64,000 bases of DNA, taken from positions 62,001 through 126,000 of the forward strand of contig RSEE01000142.1 in NCBI GenBank assembly GCA_003971905.1, written 5' to 3'. The notes below the pieces were generated by a model. It saw only the letters and a list, made by a program, of their open reading frames with translations. It did no database searches and was not told the origin of the DNA. Position numbers and translations under genes: made by a program. Shown here piece after piece: positions 45,442-55,057 of this stretch (position 1 is the first letter of the stretch; each line of letters starts with the position of its first letter). Origin of the DNA: Moniliella sp. 'wahieum' (taxonomy: Eukaryota; Basidiomycota; Moniliellomycetes; Moniliellales; Moniliellaceae).

Positions 45442-46969
45442 TCCCGCCCAGGCGCCCCACATACTTTTCCGCGGACGCAGCACCTGGCGTTTTCTGCTGA
45501 TGCGTGCTGACGTTTGTGCCAGTGGGGCGGACGCACGGACGGCATGGCGATATCCGCCTGCCGTTGAACGGGCAAAGCAGGTGTTGGTGTGACGAGGGGG
45601 TGATGCAAGATTGTAGCTTTGGCTGATGCTGTGGCCGCCAGCACGGGGCCACTCAGCGCCACCAGAGGCTCGGCCTGGTGCGTGGTGCGGGCAGCCCTGC
45701 GCAGCCCCTTTTTCCCCATTCTGTCGGTGTGCGCTCGTGTTGCGTGTCTCCCGGCGTCTCCTCGCCGCCACGACACCATTCGCTCGTTTGCTTCGCTCTC
45801 CTCGGATAGGCGGCGTGCTCGCTTCTTGCACCCGTTGGACATGCTGGAAGCTGGACCTGCCTTCTAGCTTACAGCCTGTGCGCCCGAGAGAGTGCTCTGA
45901 TTCACGGGGTGCAGCAGTGGTCGACACTCAATGATTGGATACTCGATTAAAGATGGCGTGCACGCGTGCACATCGTCCGGTATTGGACGTTGGGGCAGGC
46001 AGAGATTAATTCGATTAATGAGTACTCAGTGAGTGTAACTCAGACTGAGTACTCAGGTACTGAGTCACGAGAGTCACATGTCAATTGCCAACTCAGTCTC
46101 GAGACACACGTTGATCGGGTTGATCAGCAGCATCATCGATGGAGCATCGACCTCATCCATCTCATTGCGCCACCACCTCTCGCCAGCTCCCAGCGCGGAA
46201 TGCGGCCATCGTCCCTTGTCGACAACAGCCGTGCCACTGCGCCGAGGGCGGCCGGGCTAGGCCTGCCCCGAACAGGCGCTCGTTCAATCGTTTACGCGAG
46301 CAACGTGCGCGCCGCGCTTGGGCGCAACCATTGTGCATTGCAAGGGAAGCGGACCGCCGACCGGGGCCGGCAGCGGCCGCCTTCCATATAAGATCTAAGA
46401 TCGACCTTTATCAGATTGTGGCTGTCTAACGTGCTCAACGCTACACACTCCGACTAAGTTATCAGTACCGAGTACTACTCAGTACTCAGTTGGTTCCGCC
46501 CGCTCGAGTCTCCATCTTCTCTCCCAGTTCCCTTCTCTTCCAAGTTCCGAGCACCGACGATGCGCGGATCGGCCAGCAGGTCGCCCTGTTCTCAAATCTT
46601 ACTTTGTGCCCTGAGTGGTGAGACGGCAACGCGACCGCACGACGTACTACCCTTGCCTCCCCCCGTAACGCGTAACATAAGCAGCAGAAACCCGTCCCCA
46701 GCAACTTGGATGTGCAAACACTCAACATACGCAACAGGCAATGGCCCAGCTCTGCTCCGCTCCCGCTGCTGCTCGTTAAAACCTGATCTACTGTATCTGG
46801 GAGCTGGATCGCCCAGAGCGCGTTCGAGCCGAGGCCGAGCTGCGTTTATTGTGCCCCAAGATCGTGCCATGGCGGGAATCGACTACGGAGAAAGGGAACC
46901 CCCATGGTGAGATGGATGAAACGCAATGAATGCCATTAGCCTTGGGGAAAGTGAGTGAGGCCGCAACGA
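45442..46969. other. intergenic with TGAGTACTCAG word clusters
   Basis: This 1.5 kb lies between two minus-strand AKR genes and has no supported gene. TGAGTACTCAG-type words are dense at 46018-46090 and 46461-46490, and GATCGATG-type words lie near 46105-46150. The left part is the upstream region of the first AKR; the right end is the 3' side of the second. Confidence 0.5.
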
Positions 46970-48016
46970 TTAATCCAGCTTGGACTGAGCCTTGTCGTTG
47001 TACTCGGGGTGCTTGTCCTCAAAAATGTCATAGTTGCAGTCGTCCGACTGGTCGCACACACGCGAGGGCGGGTGCGCGTTGGCGGCCGCCTCGATCGCGT
47101 CGAATTCGGCCTTGGTGAGGGTAATGTAGGCCATGTTGGACTCGATGCGGGACGGGGTGACACTCTTGGGCAAGACCACCAGGCCACGGCTCAGGAGCCA
47201 GGAAATGACGACCGTAGCAGGCGGCACGCCGCGTGCCTTGGCCACCTCCTCAATCGCCGGCGACGAGTTGTACTTGGCACCGGTCGAGCCAAGCGGCGAG
47301 TAGGCCTCGACGACAATGTCGTGGCGCTGCAGCCAGTCAATCAGGTCGGGTTGCGGGTTGCCAAAGTTGACCTCGATCTGGTTGGCCACCGGCTTGATTT
47401 CCGGCGTTTTGGAGAATGTAGCGCGTCTTGCGCACATTAAAGTTGGAGATACCAATGCTCTTGACCAAGCCCTTCTTGACCAGCGCCTCCATCTTGCGCC
47501 ACGTGGGCAGAGGGTCATCGGACATCTCCTTGTTGATAATGTACTTGCCCTCGCTCGTCTTCTTCTCCTCAGTGGGGAGCGAACCATCCGAGGTGGGCAC
47601 CGGCTCAAAGGCAACAGGCCAGTGCACGAGGTAGAGGTCAAGGTATTCCAGTCCCAGGTCACTGAGCGTTTTGCGCACCGCCGCCTCGGGGTCGGCGTGG
47701 TGGATCTCGTAGCACTTGCTCGTCACAAAGATCTGGTCGCGCGGCACGCCCGAGTCCTTGATGCCTTGGCCCACTTCATTTTCGTTGCCGTAGCACCAGG
47801 CAGCGTCAATCAGCTTCTGGCCGTGGGTCAGGGCGTGGGCCACAGCCGTCTCCACCTGGCCGGGGGCACTCTTCCAGGTGCCGAGGCCCAGAGAGGGGAT
47901 GGTGTTGCCGTTGGACAGCTTGTAGGAAGCAACAGGCCTGATGGCAGAAGACGTATCAGCACCTGGGGCAGAGAAGAGAGGGAGAGGCGTGGGACATACT
48001 CGTGGTAGGAAACCAT
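46970..48016 (-). CDS. aldo-keto reductase, GCY1/glycerol-dehydrogenase-like
   Basis: A 17-nt first exon (48016-48000, MVSYHE) is followed by a 62-nt intron (47999-47938). The second exon gives PVASYKLSNGNTIPSLGLG, LIDAAWCYGNENEVGQGIK (catalytic Asp and Tyr), IFVTSKCYEIHH (Lys) and YLDLYLVHWPVAFEP (His). GLVKSIGISNFNVRKTR and VANQIEVNFGNPQPDLIDWL follow, then AYSPLGSTGAKYNSSPAIEE, RGLVVLPKSVTPSRIESNM and the end KAQSKLD (stop 46970-46972). This is the classic AKR layout of fungal glycerol/aldose reductases. An extra G near 47401 shifts the frame once. It is only distantly related to the AKR 1.6 kb to its left, so the two are not recent duplicates. Confidence 0.88.
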
Positions 48017-48088
48017 GGTGGAGAAGAGAGGTGTGTGGTAGAGGTGGTGGTGGTGTGGAAGACGAGTGCATGGCACGGGGCCGAGGTG

Positions 48089-48095
48089 TTAAATA
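48089..48095 (-). promoter_or_regulatory. TATA-like box of second aldo-keto reductase
   Basis: TATTTAA on the minus strand lies 73 bp before the ATG at 48016, the same spacing as in the other AKR gene. Confidence 0.4.
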
Positions 48096-48902
48096 GGCCC
48101 AAGGGCCTGGGGAAGCTGCCGAGCTACCTACGCGCAGAGATAATCGATCCAGCGATAGTCGACAGTCGGGGGTGGATCGCGGGTGGCACGGACCACAACC
48201 ACACCTGCCTCTTGGGGGGAGCCGAGGGAGGGAGGACACTGGCGCTGTGCCGCCATCGGGTAATTCTCACGTCGCAATATAGCCGGCCGGCAGCCACGTG
48301 GCGCTGCAATTGCTAATTGAGTGGGCGTTTGGTTTGGCGCTGGGCGCTGGGTGGGGGCCATGTAACAGTTGGCCACACCCAGGCCAGGCGGCAGATCCCT
48401 GACAGATCTCAGCTCGCGGCGCAGAAGAGACGGTGCCTGTCCCTCTGGCCTCAAGCTCAAGCCGCCTGCGCCGACCCACTCGGTCGCCTCATCCATCCAT
48501 CGTCTCGCCTTGCCGGCCGCCACAGCCTATCTCGGGGGCCATGCCCGCTGCCCCCCTTTTCCAATTCTCTCGTCGGATATACACTGGCAGACAGACGCAC
48601 AACCCGCGGGCCTACCGGCCTACCCCGCCTCCTCTCTCCATCAACCGAACAAGAGCTTGTGACGCGGCCCCCATCTCGCGCGCCTGCCTTGCGTTGCAAC
48701 AAGCCGCCAGCTAATTCTATGCTTTAGTTGTATCACTGTCTGGAGAGCCAGCCCTGCCAAGTCACTATAGTACCTGTGCCCGCACTCGCCGTGCCCGGAA
48801 GGATGAACGTGGAATGAGCGACTTCGGCCAGATCCCGCCTTGATCAACGATTAGATTAGAACGGTGTGTCCCTCGATGGATACAATCGCCAAAATAAAAA
48901 AG
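48096..48902. other. intergenic, no clear gene
   Basis: I find no gene between the AKR promoter and the tRNA. All open frames are short and mutually overlapping. A T6 run on the minus strand (about 48895-48902) serves as the Pol III stop of the tRNA. Confidence 0.55.
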
Positions 48903-48998
48903 TGGTCAATATGAGGCTTGAACTCATGACCTTGGCATCACCAACACTCCGAGGCGGATGTATTAGTACCACGCTCTGACCAACTGAGCTAATCGACC
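48903..48998 (-). tRNA. tRNA-Ile(AAU) with 22-nt intron
   Basis: On the minus strand the 7-bp acceptor stem pairs GGTCGAT with ATTGACC. The D-arm is TTAGCTCAGTTGGTCAGAGC. The anticodon stem TGGTA/TGCCA encloses CTAATA, giving anticodon AAU at 48964-48962, and the T-arm is CATGAGTTCAAGCCTCATA. A 22-nt intron (48960-48939) follows position 37. The mature tRNA is 74 nt. It is divergent from the TilS-like gene, whose reading frame begins about 100 bp to the right. Confidence 0.93.
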
Positions 48999-49114
48999 GA
49001 TGCTACTCTCCGCCAGCACGCACATCGTATGCCGACAGCTGCTTTGCCTCGCTCGTTCGCTGGCTTGCTTCTTCTTGCCTGGCCTTGGCCACCTGCTGGG
49101 CGGGCGAGCGCAGG

Positions 49115-50639
49115 ATGCCACCTCCTTCGCGTCTGGGTGTCGTCGTTGCCGCGTCGGGCGGGAGCGACTCGGTGGGGCTGCTGCTGCTGTGTGCGCAGGT
49201 GGCCCGCGCCGCGCCCTGGCTGCACGTGGAGGCGGTGACGTGCGACCACGGGTTGCGCGCCAGCAGCGCGGAGGAAGCGCGCGGGGTGGCGGGCCTGGCC
49301 GCGCGCCTGGGCCTCCGCCACACCACCTACCGTCTCCCCGCCGCCCCCGCCGGCAGCAGCAGTGGTGCCAGTGTGGATGCGCGCGAGGACGCGCTGCGCA
49401 CGTGGAGGTACCGCTGTCTGGCGTCGCATCTGCACACATCCCGCGCCCACGTCCTCCTCACCGCCCATCACGCCCAAGACCAAGTGGAGACAATGGCTTT
49501 GCGCTGGGCCGGCGGCTCGCGATCCGCCTCGGACGGGCTGGCTGGCATGCGTACCGTCACCCGTCTTGCGCCCGCTCGGTTTGGTCTGCCCCCCTGGCCG
49601 TTGGCGCAGCAGGCGGAGCAAGCGGCGGCGGCGGTGGGTGGCGACGCGGTGCGGGCGCATGGGGTGGCGCATCGCATGCTCGTTGCGGACCAAGCGCCCG
49701 GGATGGAAGAGCAGTTGCTCGTTCGTCCGTTTTTGCAGGTGAACAAGACGACGTTGCGCAACGTGTGTCTGGCGGCGGGGAGCGGTGGTTCGAGGACGAA
49801 AGCAATACCGATCCCACAGTCGGCGTGCGCAACGAGATTCGTGCGTTTCTGGCCGACCCAGAGGCGGACAAGGTGAGTGAAGCAATGCGGTGCAAGTACA
49901 CGTCCCTTTTCCAGGATCTTGGCTCGGCGTTCGAGCTGGAGGACTGGAGTCCCCAGGGTTTGGCCCGCCTCGCGCAACTGGCCGCCCAACGCAACCAACT
50001 GGACTGGAGGCGGAAGCGGTAGCGATGGCCATGCAAATCCGCCTGCCTGCCCCGGTCTGGATGCCAGACACGACGCGTTGGGGGCTGCCGGCGCATCCAC
50101 GTTCGAGTCTGCTGGTTGGACCGTACCCGGCGTCAGCACCGGCGCCGGTCCGCGCCCACGCCCTCGCTCTCCTGCTCGATGCCGTGTCACCGTTCCCCAG
50201 CGGCAGCCCCGAAGCGCGCGGCCGCTCTTCGCGCTCCTGGGACGCGGCATGTACCTTGTTGGACCCCGGCCCCGACCCCGACCCCGACCCAGCCCTCCGA
50301 CCCGGCCCAGGCAAGCTGACCTTGGCCGGGGTCCAAATACGAAGGACAACGATCCGTACCCGAGGCCAGCCCGTCACCAGGGCCATCGTCTTGTCGCGCC
50401 AACCGCCGACGCGGGAAGAACAGGCAATCGCAACGAGTGCGCTGGCTCACTTGCCCGAAGCGTGGACGCTGCTGGACCAACGCCTGCTCCTTCGTCCCTC
50501 GCGACAGGCACAGGGGGTGGAACAGTACTGGGCTCGGCCCGGGGTGCAACTCCAGTCCACCCTGCCTCCGCTGGTTGGCGAGTTGGTGGTTCGGCTGCAA
50601 CAGGCTGCGGAGCTCTACCGCCACGGTCCTGGTCGGTAA
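49115..50639 (+). CDS. TilS-like tRNA(Ile)-lysidine synthase family PP-loop ATPase
   Basis: The N-terminus MPPPSRLGVVVAASGGSDSV carries the PP-loop motif SGGSDS. LHVEAVTCDHGLR, ARLGLRHTTYRLP and VLLTAHHAQDQVETMALRWA match TilS, which has HHxDDQAET there. LLVRPFLQVNKTTLRNVCLA and, in the next frame, WFEDESNTDPTVGVRNEIRA complete the TilS core. The C-terminal part to GPGR (stop 50637-50639) is poorly conserved. A 42-nt segment (49875-49916) with GTGAGT and TTTTCCAG ends may be an in-frame intron. TilS converts C34 to lysidine in tRNA-Ile(CAU), which in eukaryotes is a mitochondrial or plastid need. A mitochondrial site is therefore likely, but no clear targeting peptide is seen. The frame slips near 49780 and 50010. 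An upstream ATG in another frame (49000) is less likely. Confidence 0.75.
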
Positions 50640-51002
50640 ACGGATAGGCATCACCGCGTCTCCTCCTCTCTCTCGCCTTGCGGGCGTTCATCGACGTGAC
50701 CTTTCGGTCAATCCATTAATTACTATTCAAATGAGCGACAGGGCTCGGATCGAGGGATCCGCAGCGTTCGTTAGCGCTACGCGGGGCTGGCAAGAAGGGT
50801 AAAGAGAGCCAAGGGGGGAAAGGGATTGCAAGGAGTGCAAGGAGAATAGGGTAGACAAGGGGAATAAGAGGGAAGGAGGGGGCAGGCAGGGGAAAGAAGG
50901 GGTCAGCACGGCATCGGACTGACCAGCAGTCCCTGCGTCGTAGCCACCGCTGCCGTCTGCTCAGCCAGTGTTCCGAGCCAGGCGTTCCAGAGCGCTTGAC
51001 GT
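50640..51002. other. convergent intergenic, TilS-like / SPA2
   Basis: The 360 bp between two convergent stops is purine-rich (AAGGGGGGAAAGGG-type). No gene is seen. Confidence 0.6.
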
Positions 51003-54000
51003 TCACGCCAAGTCAGGGGGGGGAGGCTTGGGCCGATCCGGACCAAGTAGCGATTCGAGTGCTTTGAGCGCTTTGGCCAGCGCGTAGCACGCGCGTGCCA
51101 AGCTGGCCTTATCGCCGGCGCTCACCTCGCCTCCGGCGCGCGTACGCTCCTGGACAGCGACCAGGACATCACATGGTCCCGCCAAGGCGCTCAGCACCCG
51201 CTCCGCTTCCGGATCGGTGCCCTTCTCCCGACCGCGTAGCCGAGGCAGATGGTCCACCGAGATGGCCTGGATGGCCATGGCAAACGTGACGATCTGTCCC
51301 AAGGAACTGGTCAGCGCCTCACCCGTTGGTCCCGTCGGTCCTGCACTGCGCAGCAGGCCGAGCAACTCGGACACACTACCAAAAATGGCACGGGTTTGCA
51401 CCTCAATGTACCGTCGCAACTCGAACGTTTCCGCCTTGGGACGTTGGTGCACGGGCAAGGTGCCTTGCGACCAGACCGACATGCGGCCCGCCCCGGACGT
51501 CGCCGTGCTCGTCCGTGCTCCTGCCGGCTCCGCACTCGTCTCATCCAGCTCGTCGTCCCGTCCCGCGGAGCCGGTGGGGGTGGTGGCAACCTTGGCTCGA
51601 GCGGAGGCGAACGCGCCTCGTCCCGTTTTGGCAGCGATCGGTCCTGCTCGGCCCACGAGGGCGAGACGGGATTGGAGTGGTAGGCACAGTGGTATCGGGC
51701 GAAGGCGGGGCCGAGGGGGGATCTTTAGTGGGAGTGAGCTTTCGTATTGGCGGGCGGGAGAAGAAGGCCGTGTCACCGGCCGAGGTGGAAGTGGAAGCGG
51801 ATGAAGTGGAGGCCAAGGGGTGCTCGGGCTCGGGATCGCCATCCAAAGTCAAAGGCGTGCCCAGCATCTGGCCCAATTGGTCCAACAAGGCTTGCACCGC
51901 CCTGTCGAGGTGTCCTTGGGTCGTGGGCGTAGGGTTGTCCCCCCGTTCCCGCACCGAGGAAATCAGGTGCTCCAACACGGGCCCCACCGCCGCGCAACGT
52001 TCCGCCGTCTGGCCGCGGCACACAGTCGTCACAGCCTTGGCGACTTGTTGAACGGCGAGGAGAACCTCGTCAGAGGCACCTACATGGTTGGCCGCTTGCA
52101 GCTCCTCCACACTTGCCAACAGGTAAGCCACGTCGCTGCCCGTATCGGGCAGGTGCGCTTCCGTTCCGCCCGGGGACGAGGCGAGGCGGATAGTAGCGCG
52201 CAAAGCACGATATTTGCGTTGCCACGTCCGAAGTTGTCGTTGGGCCTCGTCGAGTTGCCGTCCTTGGCGCTCATTCTCGCGCAGCAGCTCGTCGTTGGCC
52301 CGGCCTAGGGCTTGCATCTCTGCCATCAACGCTGTTACTTTTTCTCGTGCCGCCAGCACGCTCGGGGGAACCTCCACGGCACGCGGGGGCAAGGCCAACT
52401 TGGTCTCCAATGCAGCCTTGTTCGATTCCAACTGGGCGCGCACCTGGCTCTCCTCTTTAAGCGCATGCTGGCATTTTGTCAAGGCAGCATGGGCAACTGA
52501 AAGGTCGGAACGCAACTCGGTTTCGGTGTGACGGAGGGATTCCAGTTGTGTTCGAACGAGGTTCAACTCGGTCCTCAGATCCTCTTTGCTCCCCGCAGAC
52601 GCTTGTGGCGGAAGGGCCAAGGCAGTGTTCGAAGGTGGACTCGACGCACTCGGCGCACTCGGCTCTGAGGACGCAGGGGCCATTTGAGCCAGCTCCAATT
52701 CCAGGGCAGCCATCGCATCTTCGGGCTGCTGTCGCGTATCTGTAGGTGATACTGCATTCTCGCGAGCCTGCATGCCTTGCTTGTCCCACCCCCATGATTT
52801 CAATCCGCCAATTCCCCTCAGGGGGGGGGGTAGGCCAAGCCGACTTGGCTTGGTGTGGGGCGAGGGGTCGACCGGTGAGGCGTCCGAGTCTGGCGTGGTC
52901 TGCGTAAGGGAAGGGCGAGGCGCCGGATGGCTTGGGTCCCAGGTAAGTGAGGTGGGCGTGGTGGATGAATCGTCACTTTTCCTGTCGAGGAAACGGGGCG
53001 ATGGAAGAAGGCGGGGCGCCCATAGCGCTGGCGGTCGCAGCGCCTGCACTGGCGGATGCGGGCGGGCCCGGAGCCGAGCGGGAAGCAAGCGGCAACGCGG
53101 CGACGGGGCGTTCTACCGACGTTTCCCGCGACAAGACGCCCGAGGAAGATTCTCCCCACGAGAAGCGCCAGGTGCCATGGGATGAGCGGGGAGAGTGCCG
53201 CGGCCCGGCAGCTTCGTCATGGGACCCAGGTTGAGGCGAGGAGGAAGTCCCCAAAGCAGCAGCAGGGGTGGGATCAGGGTATGGACGAGAGCGATCCGGC
53301 CGATCCGGTAGCTCGTGGACAGAGTCGAGGCGTTCCGAGGCAAACTGCTCCGAGAAGGTGTTGCTGTGACCCGAGTGAGCATAGGCCGGGTTGATGGGCG
53401 GCAAAGGAGGGACGGTAGTGTCGTCGGACAGCCGCCAAGGCTGGTGGGATGGGGTGAAGGAGGATTGGCTGGTGGCCGAGGACAGGCCCAGGGACCGCCA
53501 AGAGGTAACCGCGTCGGGTTCGGACGTCTGGCGGGCGAGGATATGTGGGTAAGAGTCGGAATGCGGTTCAAGCATCTGTTCTTCTAGGCCCGAGCCGTCG
53601 TGGCCGTGGGCGTTGCCGTGGGGGTCGTGCTCTGCGTCCGGATCTGTGTCCGGCTCGGGGGGGCGTAGGGCACCTCGATCACAGCATCCTCGACGGTGGC
53701 CTTGGAAGGGGAGGGAAGGATGTGCTGGGTGCTGACGCTAGGGGCGGCCGAGGCAGGCGTAGTTGGGGAGTAGGGGAGGGAGCGAAGGCGGGGACGGGGC
53801 CGGGGGTGGGGGTGGGGGCCGAGGGTGGGACGGGGGTGGGCGGGGCAAGATGGGGGTTGCGGCGCTCAATCTCGAGGTAGACGTCGGCGGCAAGGTCCTT
53901 GAAGCGGCCGTTGGGCAGAGCAGAGAGTTTGGTGCGCGTGGCGTTGCGTTTGGGATGGTAGGTGGGCACGGGCGGCAGGGGGGGGGACGGGGGGGGCGGT

Positions 54001-54460
54001 AGGAGTGGTGCGCGCGCGCGCGAGGGCGTCGCGGCGGAGAAGCTCGTCGTAGACATCGGTGCTGAGCTCGCCAAACTGGTTGGGGGAGAGACGGAGGAGC
54101 TTGCCGCGGGCAGCGCGGCGGTCGTTGGGCGGGGCCGAGGGCGGGGGCAGGGGGGGGGGGGGGGGCGAGGGAGGCATGGAGGTTGTGGCGCCTGAGGAAG
54201 GCGTCGAGCGCAGCGTGGTGCTCGGCGGCGATGCGCTGGAGACTGCGGGTGCTGCGGCGGCGGGTGCGCTGGCGGGCGGGCGCCGGGGCGGGGCCGGGGG
54301 CGGGGGCGGGGAGGGTCGGCAGAGGGCGAGTGGGTGCGGCGGAGGGCAGAGAAGCTGAGGCCGCTGCTGACGCTGGCGCGCATCTCGCGGAGCGTGCGGT
54401 GGGTGTGGAGGGGCGAGGCGGGGGGGGGCCAAAGCCAGCCCCAGTGGGATCGGCGTTCAT
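51003..54460 (-). CDS. SPA2: SPA2-like polarisome scaffold
   Basis: The ATG at 54460 (MNADPTGAGFGPPPPRP) is chosen; 54580 is possible. A helix (SLQRIAAEHHAALDAFLRRH) precedes two Spa2-homology repeats: LLRLSPNQFGELSTDVYDEL and, about 120 bp on, LSALPNGRFKDLAADVYLEI, the hallmark of Spa2/GIT proteins. A long Ser/Pro-rich part follows, then a coiled coil (about 52560-52200: ALMAEMQALGRANDELLREN, ERQGRQLDEAQRQLRTW). The C-terminal domain holds LRRYIEVQTRAIFGSVSELL and ends PPPPDLA (stop 51003-51005). Spa2 gathers Pea2, Bud6 and formins at growing tips and links them to MAP-kinase kinases. There are several frame slips, mainly in the Pro-rich 5' part. Confidence 0.82.
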
Positions 54461-55057
54461 GGGTGGGGGGGCGGCGGCGATGGAGGGGAGGGCGCTGCGG
54501 GTGGCGAGCGGGCCCTTGGAGATGGCGCGGCGGCTGTGGGTGCGGGCGGCTGGCGGTGCCGCCTGCTCTGCATGCATCACACTCGCCGTGGCGCCGGCAT
54601 GGGGCCGCTGCTTACCTCAGCACGCGCCGGGGGGTGCGCTGAACGTTTCACATCACCGCTGGGAATGGGAGAGCCCCACATTGTACGTAGCTGCGCCCAC
54701 ACCAGTGTATTTAACCCCGCTCCATCCGTCGGCGCTCGGCGGCCACCGTTGGTTGCACGCACAGCACGGCGCCCGGGCAAGTGGGCAGCTGGCCCGGCCG
54801 AGCCACGCCACGTGCAACGCCGCCTCGCACACCCGTCCACCGGGTGTAGAGCGGCACATCCGCATGCAGTGCAGTCAAACCAACCAAGGTGTGTGTAGAT
54901 GTCGGCGCCTCTTCGGCTGGGTTGTAGACGCCCCCCGCTTGGCCAGGGGCAGTCTATAACCCCCCTGGGCGTGGTGCTGGCTAGCCTCCAGATGGGGCGG
55001 GCAGGATCCCTACCCTCGCTCCTGCCCCCCTCCTTTTCCCCCCACTGTCCCACGCGC
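54461..55057. other. divergent promoter, SPA2 / coiled-coil gene
   Basis: This space separates divergent starts. TATA-like words lie at about 54710 (TATTTAAC) and 54952 (TCTATAACC). The SPA2 coding part could begin as far right as 54580. No other gene is seen. Confidence 0.5.

Noticed and set aside
44258-48016. The two aldo-keto reductases as a tandem duplication
   Set aside because: They belong to different AKR groups, with different motif wording, lengths and intron positions. Their nearness is not evidence of recent duplication.
48989-50386. 465-codon minus-strand open frame
   Set aside because: It is the antisense shadow of the TilS-like gene, whose + strand product has clear family motifs.
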